This document shows positions 39,346 to 50,700 of a stretch of DNA of 64,000 nucleotides, piece by piece. The translations under genes and the position numbers were made by a program. Under the pieces are notes generated by a model. That model saw only the letters and a list, made by a program, of their open reading frames with translations, was not told where the DNA came from and searched no databases. Within the stretch, counting starts at the first letter, position 1. Each line of letters opens with the position of its first letter. The DNA comes from Dryas octopetala (lineage: Eukaryota; Streptophyta; Magnoliopsida; Rosales; Rosaceae), in NCBI GenBank assembly GCA_963921425.1, contig OY992837.1, positions 1,027,896-1,091,895 on the forward strand. Direction: 5' to 3'.

Positions 39346-40260
39346 TTAGTCATCATCATCTTTCTTTGCGCGAGACTTGAGGAACAAGAAAAAAATGAAC
39401 CCAAAAAACAAAGCTGCTGCCCCTCCCACAACAATTGCCATCGATTTCCCATTTTTACCCCTGCCGTCTCTGCGATTTTCCGGTGGATGGTAAATAAAGC
39501 TGAAGAAGCATTGTTCCAAATAAATTTGTCCCGAAACAGCAGCACCACATTCTCCTTCATCAATCAATTGAACTGCATGACTCACACACTCCCCACATTC
39601 GCAACCTCCCAAGCCCACCTCACACTCCGCCATTACCTCCACCGACTCGTACCTCGTTTTGTAAAACCCGCCACCCTTCACAATCCCACTTTCCAAAGCC
39701 GCAAACGCCGCGTCCCTCATCTCCTCGAACCCACCACCACCACCAACCACCACCCCATTTGAGCTTGATTGATCCCCACAAGCCTTGTGCAGCAAGTTAT
39801 GGTTGGATGAGAACTCTGATGAGTCTGAGTTAACCCCATCAAGCTCGTACTGCATGTAGCATCCGTGTAGCTGAACCCGAGCCGCTACAGAGTCTGCACA
39901 CAAGGTGTTTGATAAATTGGGCAGCGCGTTCACGCAGCTGTAACACTCTTCGTTACTTATATCCCCCCTGCATTGAAAGAGACCGGAAATGCCCATATCG
40001 TCATGATCAGCTTCGGTGTGTTTGAAGAACTTGGACTGGGAGGAGTGGGAAATTAGTTCTTGGAAAAGAGATGAAAGGGTTTGCTGTATGTGAGATTGAG
40101 TTGGAGTTGTGAATGTTTGATTTGCACATTTTTTGTATACCAAGGTGCTGTAGTCAGAGATTGGTTTCACAGACGATAGAGAAAACAGTGCTGCAAAACA
40201 GAGGAGGAGAGGCAGGGTATGAAATGAATGAGAGATCAACGATTTCAAGGTTAAATCCAT
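39346..40260 (-). CDS. PDLP4: Plasmodesmata-located protein (two DUF26 domains)
   Basis: Single-exon ORF of 304 aa. A signal peptide follows the chosen ATG (MDLTLKSLISHSF, hydrophobic to about 31). The first DUF26 domain carries C-x8-C-x2-C (CRGDISNEECYSC) and the second carries CEVGLGGCECGEC. A single C-terminal transmembrane helix (about 275-296) and a short basic/acidic tail ending DDDD follow. This is the layout of PDLPs, type I membrane proteins of plasmodesmata that influence callose and cell-to-cell flux. The reading frame extends upstream to an ATG at 40386, which would put 42 residues before the signal peptide, so the start at 40260 is preferred. It differs from CRK receptor kinases in lacking a kinase domain. 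The number 4 comes from gene order (next to SUVR4, C2 and DUF946) and is tentative. Confidence 0.85.
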   Translation of the reverse strand: MDLTLKSLISHSFHTLPLLLCFAALFSLSSVKPISDYSTLVYKKCANQTFTTPTQSHIQQTLSSLFQELISHSSQSKFFKHTEADHDDMGISGLFQCRGDISNEECYSCVNALPNLSNTLCADSVAARVQLHGCYMQYELDGVNSDSSEFSSNHNLLHKACGDQSSSNGVVVGGGGGFEEMRDAAFAALESGIVKGGGFYKTRYESVEVMAECEVGLGGCECGECVSHAVQLIDEGECGAAVSGQIYLEQCFFSFIYHPPENRRDGRGKNGKSMAIVVGGAAALFFGFIFFLFLKSRAKKDDDD

Positions 40261-41637
40261 TTGGGGTTTTGGTTTTGTTGGGGTTTCGATCGAGACAATG
40301 CACATCAAAAATGGGTACAATGCAATAAAAATGGAGGTAATTAAAGAGAACATTGCAATGCCAATGTGGTTCTTTTTCTTGCCCACCTCTATCTAACTTT
40401 GGTGGAAACTAGTGAATCTTTTTCACCAGAAAAGCGTGCATATGCTAATGGCGTGCGATTTTAAACCTGACGGCCTACTACAACTCGTTAGATGAGACCT
40501 AAAAGCAAAAGGAGGGTGATCAAACATTTCGTATGATAAAATTAACTGAGAAGACTGCTGAGAAAACAAGAGGAGTAAAATAATAAAGTAAAAAGTTGGT
40601 ACGTATTAGGTATAACCGTATAAGTGTATAACACCTTTGGAATGATTTACTTTGGTTTTTTATAAATTAATTTATCATTTACTTGTTTAAACTCGTCAAT
40701 TTGGGATAAAATCCCGGACATGATCATGAGGTAATTACAGTTCATAATTAATTTATTAGAGGTCAAGGAAGAAAGGCAGATTACAAACCAAAATCCTTTA
40801 GTTATTAGCTGATTTACATGCTTTAAATTTGAGAAAGACATGAAAAAATTTAAAATATTACGATGTGGTAAGATGGATGCAGGGTCCGCAGGGTAGACGT
40901 ACACAAACACATCGTATGAATTAATTATTAGACAATTGAGGAAAGTTTTTTTTTTAGCAAAAAGAAAAACTTGTGACTTCGAACAAAATTAAACTTTTAG
41001 CTGACTAGCAAATATACAATGTGAGGTTATAACGGCTCAATTTAGCTAGCAAATTTGTAATTAACTAATTAGTATCCCAATGATTGTAACGAAATTAATG
41101 ACAATTAAAGCTAGTTAGCAGTTGGATACTGTTAAGGAGAAAAGCAAAATAAGAGTAGAACATTTTATTTTATTTTATTTATCAAATCGAAGCATTTTAT
41201 TAATTGAGATTATGTTTATGAAACAATAATAGTAATGATATATATAAATGTGAATTAATGACGAGATGAATTCATCAATTTAGTTAGTTATACTCGTTTT
41301 GTTTTTCCAACCCACGAAGTATATATATGTGCTTTGTAATTATAGGTTTGTTAAGAAAATCACGGTTGTAAAACCTTGACTTGTAACGAACTTCCCTAAC
41401 ACCACGCCTTCAATAAAAGCCTCTCATTGTCTCCGCAAACCATTCATCACTGCATGCATAACACATCCTCGATCTCCTCCTGGTTCGCAATCGTCCCCTC
41501 GGCCAGCAGCCAGCGTTGGTCAGTGGGTGACGTGAAGACTGCCGCCGCCGTACGATTCATACGTCGTACGTACGGCGAAATTCTGTGATTAATTAGTTGG
41601 AGCTTCAATTAATTAATTACTTAATCAATAAATCAAA
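40261..41637. promoter_or_regulatory. Shared upstream region of the divergent PDLP and C2 genes
   Basis: About 1.4 kb between diverging start codons. It is AT-rich with a TATATATAT word at about 41331-41339 in the plus orientation. Directly before the C2 gene are CGTACG-rich palindromes (41550-41578). No gene or RNA recognised. Confidence 0.5.
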
Positions 41638-42834
41638 ATGACAGCTTCACGAGCACTACTGGCTTCGGCCTTCCAGCTCCTGGAGATCAACCTGATCTCC
41701 GCGCAAGACCTAACGCCTGTATCGAAGGCCATGCGCACGTTCGCCGTGGCATGGGTGAACCCGAAGCGTAAACTTACAACTCGGGTCGACCAAAGCGGGC
41801 ACACCAACCCGACCTGGAACGAGAAGTTCGTGTTTCGGGTCGACGAGGAGTTCCTCCGGGACGACACCTCCAAGATCATGATCGAGATCTACGCCTCCGC
41901 GTGGCTCCGAGACATGCTGATCGGCACGGCTGCGGTGGTCGTCAGCAATCTCCAGAACAATTCCAAGATGCGGTTCATGGCGATCCAGCTGCGCCGACCC
42001 TCGGGCCGCCCGCAGGGGATTCTCAACATCGGGTTGGGGCTCCTCGACAGCACCATGCGAAGCATGCCACTCTACAGCGAGCTCAGCGCCTCCGCCGTTG
42101 GATACTGGGATTTAATGAATGGGAAAGGTTCTTGGAATCAAAAGCAAAACTCTTCTTCAAAAGTGGATGACAAACTCCAAATATTACAACGCTCCCAAAG
42201 CGAGCGAACGGCCAGTGATTCTGGCTCCAAGAACATGCCTGCCAACTCCATCTGCGATGGCAAATTCGTCGCCAAAAAGGCTCCGAGCTCCTGCATTTCT
42301 GCTACAGGTGATTCCAAGAAAAAGCCCGCAGGTTCCTGCAATAGCTCCATTGTAAACGGTTCAGAAGTTAGTGCTGCACCAAAGGGCACTAAGGGAAATG
42401 TCAATGGTAATGGGTCTCTTTGCTCTGACGTGGGACCGTCACCATCTGTGGTGGCGGCCGCCATAGCAAAGGGACTTTACCCTACGCCGCATAGCGCGGC
42501 TAAGGGTGGAGCGTCCAACTCGTTGTTGGACGAATGGGCGGACCAGGACAGTGTGGAAGGGCTGAAGACCAAGATTGCAAGGTGGCGGACGGAGCTGCCG
42601 GCGGTGTACGACTGCAAGAGCCAAACTCAGAAAGTAGTCCCGTCTACCGGCGGCCACCAACGGCGGAGGACAAGGCGGAGCCAGAGCTCCGGAAAAGGGT
42701 TGTTCTCGTGCTTCGCATTGGGTTGCGAGATTTCTATATCTTGTGGTGGCGGGGGGAAGGCTAAGAAGAAGGGCGGCAAGGTCCATCTAACTCCATCTGA
42801 ACTCACATTCGAAGATGACTCATACTTGCGATAG
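41638..42834 (+). CDS. C2-domain protein
   Basis: Intronless ORF of 398 aa. Residues about 12-135 form a C2 domain typical of plant SRC2-like proteins: LLEINLISAQDL, YAVAWV-like FAVAWVNP, NPTWNEKFVFRV, and IEIYASAWLRDMLIG. Such domains bind membranes, often with calcium. The acidic calcium loops look incomplete here, so calcium dependence is uncertain. The rest is serine-, glycine- and lysine-rich with low complexity. A basic stretch (QRRRTRRSQS) and a Cys-rich GLFSCFALGCEISISCGGGG segment near the C-terminus resemble a possible S-acylation site. The coding sequence is markedly more GC-rich than its surroundings, as is common for intronless plant genes. Function not established. Confidence 0.88.
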   Translation: MTASRALLASAFQLLEINLISAQDLTPVSKAMRTFAVAWVNPKRKLTTRVDQSGHTNPTWNEKFVFRVDEEFLRDDTSKIMIEIYASAWLRDMLIGTAAVVVSNLQNNSKMRFMAIQLRRPSGRPQGILNIGLGLLDSTMRSMPLYSELSASAVGYWDLMNGKGSWNQKQNSSSKVDDKLQILQRSQSERTASDSGSKNMPANSICDGKFVAKKAPSSCISATGDSKKKPAGSCNSSIVNGSEVSAAPKGTKGNVNGNGSLCSDVGPSPSVVAAAIAKGLYPTPHSAAKGGASNSLLDEWADQDSVEGLKTKIARWRTELPAVYDCKSQTQKVVPSTGGHQRRRTRRSQSSGKGLFSCFALGCEISISCGGGGKAKKKGGKVHLTPSELTFEDDSYLR

Positions 42835-43966
42835 CCAATAAAACGACGACACCTTTTTTGTTTTTTTTTTGTGGGGGGTGACCAAATCGAACGGTAGAAT
42901 TTGACGTGAATTTTACAACGTTGTTCATCACATCTTTGGCAAGGGTATGATGGGAAATAGGTTGGGTTTGTATGTTTGATACGTAACTTGTATTAAAATT
43001 AAGGTTAAGATGTGAATCATGTGATTAGCCAAGATTTGATCAAAAACCAAAAAAATTAGGGAAGATTTTATCCAAAAAATAAAAAATAATATGGTTAGCA
43101 AAGATTAGTTTTTTTTTTTTTATCAAAGAAAAAAAGAGATGCTTAGCAAAGATCTGATAAAAAAATAAACGATGGTTAGTGATGATGATTAGCATTGTGG
43201 GTACGTTGGAGTTGAACACTGGGGTGGCTTGGACGGGAGACTGGTGCGTAGAATTAGAGGAATAGAGGGTGACGGTGTGATCAATTTTTTTCATATTTAA
43301 TTTTGTTTTTTTCACCTCTACATTGGTTATTGAGAGATCGAAAGGCTTTAACCTTTCAGCCGAATGTAACTATTTTTATGAGATGAATTTAATGTCAACT
43401 TATTTGTAACTCAATACCGGATTTGTCCTCTTTTTCTAATTCATTTTTCCGATATAACAATGAACAGCAATGCATACTTTCTTTATTCAAATAGAACAGC
43501 AATGCATACTTTACAATGTTAAATAAATTCATATTTTACGATTAACATGCACAACATACTCCACATATTAAAATAATACTGACAATTTTTTTATAAATGT
43601 TCATACTTACTTTTTACAATTAATACAACATGCTCCAAGAATCTAAGTTATAAAATAACATTGACGAATTTTAATAAGCGTTCAAATGCTCTTGGTAGGC
43701 GTTCATATTTCGTAACTATTAATAGTTATGAACATATGTTGTTATAATTGACAAATCACATTTTTTTTTTTTAAAGATTTTAAATTCTTTAGACTTGTTT
43801 TCATTATAGTTGTGTAATAATATTTTAAAAGTAACATGTAAAAGCAAATTAAGTGACTATTTTTTTATGTAATTATGAATTGCAATTAACATATAGCAAA
43901 CAGTTTCAAATGAGTTACAAACGAGCATTCAAAGTTTTGCACTGGGCATTTGAACACTAGACTGGA

Positions 43967-44216
43967 GCTTGTTTGGCAATATTTTTGGAATGATTAAAAA
44001 AGATTTCAAATAGTCAAAAACACTTTTGTTTGCGTTAGGCAAAATGCATTTTTGAGTTATAGAAGCACTTAATATGTGTTTCTTTAGACTTCCAAGTTCC
44101 AAGTACATTTATTGATTTACAATAAGCACTTTGATTTTTTTTTTTTAAATTTATGTGCTTCAAATATAAGCGCTATTAAGTAAAAATGCATTCCACAAAA
44201 ACACTCTCAAACAAGC
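43967..44216. mobile_element. Small MITE-like element, GCTTGTTTGG ends
   Basis: The left end GCTTGTTTGGCAATATTTTTGGAATG is mirrored imperfectly by the reverse complement of the right end (GCTTGTTTGAGAGTGTTTTTGTGGAATG). The interior has further mirrored words (GCACTT...AAGTGC-like, TTCAAATATAAGCGC). About 250 bases. The target duplication is not clear, so the exact ends are approximate. Confidence 0.6.
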
Positions 44217-44755
44217 CACCGATTTTCCATTAAAACAAAAAACAAAAAAAACAAGCCACCAATTTTTATTTACTCATTTGGAGTTTTGGAATAAAGAAAA
44301 ACATACCCTTTTTTTAAGTAAATTACTACAAAGTATATTTTAGTCACCTAAAAAGTTAGAATGATAAATAAGTCCACTTTATATAAATAAAATTCATATT
44401 TTGTACAAATAAGTTCATGTTATATATTTTTTTTTTTAAATAAGTAAATTATCACTGTAACAATAATTGCTATTGTCAAATAGTAATAATTAATAAAGTA
44501 TTTTTATAATTTAAAGAGTTAATATCTCACACTAACAATGATTGTTACTGTAACTAATAAAATTTGTTTACAATTTAAATAGTTAATGGTCTGATTCACA
44601 CTACTAAACAGTGGCAGTTAATAATTAATTGCAACTGCAATCAATTTCTTATTCTTCCAATATAATATAAAAAGCAAAAAGAAACTTTTTATGTTTTTTT
44701 TTTTTTCTTTTCATGTGCGGCAAGGAGAATCTCCTTTTGTTATCTTTTTTTTTTT

Positions 44756-45244
44756 GGCTTATTCATACAATTACCCCTTATAAGATACACTTTTTTTCAC
44801 TTTGCCCACTGAAACTTAAATCCTCTCAGTTTGCCACCTGAACTTCACACAGTTGTTGCAAAACACCCTATGCCATCAACTCTGTCAATTTTTTCGTTAA
44901 AAAAGCTGACGTGGCACCTATATAGCATGGGTAGGACCCTTTTCTAGTTATGTAAGATCCATGTGGACAAAAAAAATTGACATGAATCTTATTATTTTTT
45001 TAGTTTAAAAATGATTTTTTATTAGTTTTTTTGTCCACATGGATCTTACCTAACTAAAAAAAGGTCTCACTCATGCCATATAGGTGCCACGTCAGCTTTT
45101 TTAACGAAAAAATTGACAGAGTTGACGACATAGGGTGTTTTGCAACAACTGTGTGAAGTTCAGGTGGCAAACTGAGAGAATTTAAGTTTCAGGGGGCAAA
45201 GTGAAAAAAAATATATCTTACAAGAGGCAATGGTGTGAATAAGC
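44756..45244. mobile_element. Fold-back element: near-palindrome of about 490 bases
   Basis: The left arm (GGCTTATTCATACAATTACC... to GATCCATGTGGACAAAAAAA) returns as the reverse complement from 45244 leftwards with few mismatches. Shared blocks include CAGTTTGCCACCTGAACTTC, GTTGTTGCAAAACACCCTAT and AAAAAAGCTGACGTGGCACC. Arms are about 230 bases around a short AT-rich spacer near 44985-45015. Both outer edges abut poly-T runs, which could be a T-rich target duplication. No transposase. This is the structure of a fold-back MITE. Confidence 0.92.
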
Positions 45245-46041
45245 TTTTTTTTTTTTTTTCTTTTTTTCATTTCTTTATTCTTCATCTTCTTTTTTCTTTT
45301 CTTCTTTTTCTTTTCTTTCTTCTGTCTCTTACCTGGTTCTCTCAAAAACAGAAAACCCAAACAGGACGTGGCGTTGATGGTAGTGGGGAGTATCTCGGTG
45401 ATTGGTGACAGCGAAAAGGGAGGAGGTGGAGCTTGGCTGCTGGGTGCGAAGGGCAGCTGGGCTCGACAGGGAAGCTTGGCAGCGAGGTAGCTGCGACGCA
45501 GGCAGGTGGAGGACCGGCTTGGTACTGGTTTTTTGCAACCAGGCCGGGCTGTTCATGGGGTTCTAGATATGGGTTTTTTTTTTTTAAATAATTTATCTTT
45601 ATACCCGTTTATTGATTCAGACTAAATTTTGCTTGGGCTTTTGTTTTTCTTGTTGGGCTCATGTTATTTTGTTATGTTTGGACTAGGCTGGGCCCTTTCT
45701 GTTGAGTCTGGGCTTTATTTATTGCAGGTGTTGTGGGCTTCTTTAAAAATGTAAAATTGTAGGCATTATTTGAAAATTTCGTTGAAGGATAATGCCTACA
45801 ATTTTATAGTAATTTCGAAGTTCACCGACGGCTTTACAAGTTACTTTTGTTATCAACTCCGTCGCAACTTCGCAAGCAAGCACTGCCCGGGAATCTCTAT
45901 GTGGGCTTTACATTTTTAATTTTTTAATACCTAGGTTCTCAAAAGTTACAACAAAACCCAAAACTCAAAACTTCTTTTTAATAATAGGTCCAAACTTCTA
46001 GTATGTATAAAAAGTTCTCTCTATTCGTGAGGGAGTCTTTA

Positions 46042-46246
46042 GTGTGTGACATTTTAGTTTTCTCCACCTATTTGTGTGTGACTTTTTAGCGTTCTTCACT
46101 TATTTGTGTGTAACTCTTTAGCGTTCTTCATCTATTTGTGTGTGACTCTTTAGCGTTCTTCGTTTATTTGTAAGTAACTTTTTAGTGTTCTTCACCTATT
46201 TATGTGTGACCCTTTAGTTTTTTCTTTAACTTTGTTGATCTATTTG
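46042..46246. repeat. 32-base minisatellite, six copies
   Basis: GTGTGTGAC/GTGTGTAAC starts recur at 46042, 46074, 46106, 46138, 46170 and 46202, exactly 32 bases apart. Each is followed by (T)TTTAGCGTTCTTCAYYTATTT. A weaker copy follows at 46246. Copies differ by a few substitutions. Confidence 0.92.
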
Positions 46247-47705
46247 TGTGTAACTCTTTTGATTCTATCACCTATGTTTATTTTGAAAGCGTTACGGGCC
46301 GATTATGAAATCCATGTCACAAATTAACAGGTACATTTTTACTTTTAGAACTTGAAAGAACTTAATTATTTTTTGTATTTTAGGTTTAATATTTTCTTTG
46401 GTAAGTGGAAATGTTTGTGGAAAACGAAGAGAAAACCTGGGTTTACACTGTTTGGTCAGCGGGAATGTTTCTCTTTTCCCTTTAACTTTCTTGGGAACCC
46501 ATTGGAGCTGTGATCCCTATTTTTCCTGAACTTTTCTGGGTTAACGAAACAAAACCTTACTTTTTTGTTTTGGTAGAGAAACAATTACTTTGATGGTGAA
46601 AGTATACAAGTGCGGATTGCAGAACATCTTTTCCTTAGATTTTCTCTAGAACCAAGCTGCAGAATTATATTAGTGTCATTTTATTTATCGTATTGTATTT
46701 TGTATTTACTGTTTGGTTGGTGGGAAATATTTGCTGGGAAAGAAGAAAAACTTAGGGTTTTTCCGTACATCTTCTGGGGAACCAGTCACGGGTATATTGT
46801 TGTGCCACGTGCTTTTGGCTGCTGAGAAAACAGGGGAAAACTGTGGAATGCTATTAGATTTTCACTTTGATGCTATCGGGGGTTGGAAATTTTAGCTGAG
46901 CGTTTGTGAAGTTGATGGGTTTCACATTTTTCATTTTCTTTGTTTTTGTTGTGTAATATAAATTAAAAAAATTATGTAACTCTGTTGGGTATTTAAAAAA
47001 GTGTTAGGAATCTATTTATTCGGTTGCTCCATATTCTTGAAAAATACACGACTAACTAATATTATTAGGTAAAACAAAAACAAGCCGAGAATCCCGATTT
47101 ATATGGATATGAGATTCTTAATGTGCATATACCAAATCTGAGAATCTCATTTCCATTTAAGTGGTTATATTATGTGAGTGAAAAGAACTTTTAAATATGA
47201 GAGACGATTTTCTCCTTTGAATATAAGAGTGAATAACATTGTTAAGATTCATTTCCTAACATAACCAAATGCTTTAAAATACCGTTATTTTATGTAAATA
47301 TAATTAAAGAAAGAGATTAGTCAAAATAAGAAACAAAAGGGTATAACATGGGAAAAATTAAAAAAAAAATCTTCACAAATTTGTTTAATTGGATGTTTAG
47401 CAATTTAATTTGATACATTATTCTAGGAGCATAGTATGTCCTGTACATATGCATGAAATGAAATATTGAAATTCTTACTTGTATTTGTTATATTTGCAGA
47501 GAACAAAGGAAGAAATTAACGAGGCGCAAATTAAATTGGTGGGACGTAAAAGACTGAATGGGTTTTGTGCTTTATCTAACAAGCCCTGGAAATTAATGCA
47601 GGAGAGGTAGCAATTTAATTAATGCTGTGGAACATAAGGAGCAAGTGACCTCTGAATTAGTTTTAGATTTAAGTGTTCAACTGTTCATCAGTTTTTGCTC
47701 TGGCC

Positions 47706-50700
47706 ATGTCTCCCGACCCGAGAGTTATTGAGGCCTTTAAGGTGACGAGGGGCTTGCATATTCGTGATGAAGAGGTCAAACCAGTTCTTAAGTCTCTGCT
47801 GAAGTTGTACGATAGAAATTGGGAGCTTATTGAAGAAGACAACTACCGGACTCTTGTAGATGCATATTTTGAGTCTAAGGAAAATAAGGTACTCTATACT
47901 AATTGTTTATTAATTATAAGGGAAACTAAATTTTTGGTTCTTGTGTTTTGATCAGAAATCACATCTGGTTTTTGTGGTTTATATTTTGCGAATTTAGTAT
48001 ATTGTTTGCAATCTTAAAATAATTTTAAAATTTTGTTAAAAATCTCATATTTTTATTTTAGAGGTAAACAATCCATTGTTTTCGAGAAAAATTTTGTTGA
48101 AAAATTGAAAGGTCATCTTATGGACTTTTTAAAATTTATTTCAAATTTTATTTGCTAGAAAAAATGATACCCTCAAAATTTTTAGTGGAACATGATAATT
48201 GGCAATTGCATTGCAAGTTTTGCTAGGACATATTTTACTCACTCACTTGGTAGATTAGTTGTCCTGTAAACAGTAACTAGCATGGTCCAACCTTGGATTG
48301 AGTGCACAAATAGTGTAGTTAAGCCACTTGAGCTTTTGTACAAGTTACAAATAAAAAAAATTTATACATAACGAATATATATACTCATTGATATGAGAGA
48401 ATAAATGTATATACTTGTTACATATAAATTCTTTTGTTATAAACTAATAAAACTTGTACTTGTTCAGCTTGCTGTGGGAAATGATGGGTCTGAAGCAACT
48501 AGAAAAAATGATGCGTCAGAAAGACCAGGTAAAAGACTGCATTTGGCCGAGGACTCTAAAATGGATATGTCAAGCCAATCATTGGCGCAGAGTGAAAATC
48601 CTTCAACAATGGTCAGAAGACAGGGAGTCATGGAGTCATCTCAACCTTGTTTAAGAAACGGCAGAACTGGATCTAGTTCTGAACTGCCCCTCAAACAGTT
48701 CAGGGACAGAGGAAAAGACCCCCTTCCCACTCCCCATGGAGATAGAAAATTACATTCTGAGAGGGCACCATTATCATCAATCTCACATGGTAATCACAAG
48801 AAAGACTTCATGAAACCAAAAACCAGGGAATCCACAAATGGTGTTCCAGTCTCTGCAGAACCCACATTAATGAGACGTCCAGGTATTTATATCTTTCCAC
48901 TACAAGATACTATTGTCTATTACAAGATGGTCGAAATCTGTTCCTTTATTCTCATTCTTTCTTGGGCGGCAATGAACTTTCAAATGTCATTTTGAAAATG
49001 TTGAATGTTATTTTAAAAAATTATAGTCTTGTATAATAGTTTATAAAGAGTTGTACTTCTTTATTTATTGTCAATTAGTTTTGAGTTATATATTTTATTA
49101 TTTTTTATGGTATTATGAGTTGTCCACGTATTTGGTTTGAATGACGCTACACATGCGGGGATATAGAAGAATGTCGAATATTATCCCAAGTTAAAAAATT
49201 ATAACATTGTCTAGTAATTTATAAGGAGTAGATTTCTTTATTTATTGTCAAATGATTTTGACGTGGATGCTCCAATTCATAAAAAATGAAGACAACTGGC
49301 CTCCAAAAATATGATACTTTTTTTTCCCATCTATATGTTCATCCTTTTGAATAAGCCTTAGCCTAGTACCTTTTATTTTTGTGCAACTGGTTTTTTCTTA
49401 CTACCTAGCATTGTATTGTCTAGCTCTTCCCGGTTCGTCAGGGGGTTCAACTGGGGGTCGTTCTGTCAAACCTACGGCGTCTACTGAAGTGGTTACAAGT
49501 GCTCGAGATGCTCTTCATGTTACAGGACCAAAGAACGGAGCTTTAAGAACTCAACGTTCTCAGGCAGATTTCAATGGTGTAGGAAGCTGTTCTGCTACAG
49601 GTACACCTAATCTTGTGGTTCAGCAGCAACCCATCACCCATAAGGACAAGAAGTCAGGCAATCGTCTCCCTGACATCACAAAATCGACAGAAAAAGTGAA
49701 GATATCATTGGTAGATGAAACTGGAAATGAGTGTTTGCCAAAGTTTAATTACATCCCACACAATATAATTTACCAAAATGCTAATGTGAATATCTCACTG
49801 GCTCGTATTGCGGACGAGGATTGCTGCTCAGATTGTTCAGGAAATTGTCTTTCATCGGCAATCCCGTGTGCATGTGCTCACGAAACTGGTGGGGAGTTTG
49901 TGTACACACCAGAAGGCCTGCTAAAAGAAGATTTTCTACGTGCTTGTATGTCTATGAAGAGGGAACCAGAGAAGCACCCTTTAGTTTATTGTCAAGACTG
50001 CCCCCTTGAGAGGTTCAAAAATGAGTACATGCCTGAAAAATGCAAAGGACACTTGGTCAGGAGGTTTATTAAAGAATGCTGGAGAAAATGTGGATGTGAT
50101 TTGAAGTGTGGAAATCGGGTAGTGCAACGGGGTATTTCATGCAAGTTACAGGTTCGTTTCCCATTTTATCTCTTGGTAGTAACGTTCACCTTGGATACCT
50201 TATTTGGCTAATTAATTATTTATTTGAAATGTGTGGAAGCTACTTCAAGAAAATGACTTTAACTACTTTTTTTTTCTTCCCTAAAACTAAAATTGAGATT
50301 ATCTAACTTTGAAGAAGTATATTTGTGCATGAGTCAAGAGGTGCTTTTTGCCTCTTGAAGGTCAAACTCTTGCTATCTTGGATATTCCTAAATAATTAAC
50401 TAGTTGAAGCTGCATAATATTTCACCACGATTTCCATTTATTTGCTCAGAAATTCTAGAAGAGGGCACTAGGTCGTACTGGATGCTCTTTGAATCTTGTA
50501 GTTTCTTCTTGAGCACCCATTGTTTGGCTATTAACAATGATAATTAGTGTATGTGCACCACTAGCTCTTCTGAATTTGTTTTCATTGCTAATGCTTGTCA
50601 ATATTAGTACTTTTTGTTCATTAAGCATTATATTAATATTAATATGTCAGTTAGCTGTTAGAATTTCTGTATGGTAATAATTATTATTCATAACAAACTA

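Larger units (their letters stand above)
42835..47705. other. Repeat-rich intergenic region and SUVR4 leader
   Basis: No protein gene was recognised. It contains a 19-base direct repeat (GAACAGCAATGCATACTTT at 43463 and 43494), a small inverted-repeat element at 43967, a large fold-back element at 44756, a 32-bp minisatellite at 46042, and the SUVR4 leader exon that starts after the acceptor at 47499. Short ORFs at 45160, 45329 and 46610 are low-complexity or featureless and were not called. Confidence 0.65.

Noticed and set aside
45160..45360. Lys-rich 66-aa ORF on the minus strand
   Set aside because: It is the reverse of a T-rich low-complexity stretch.
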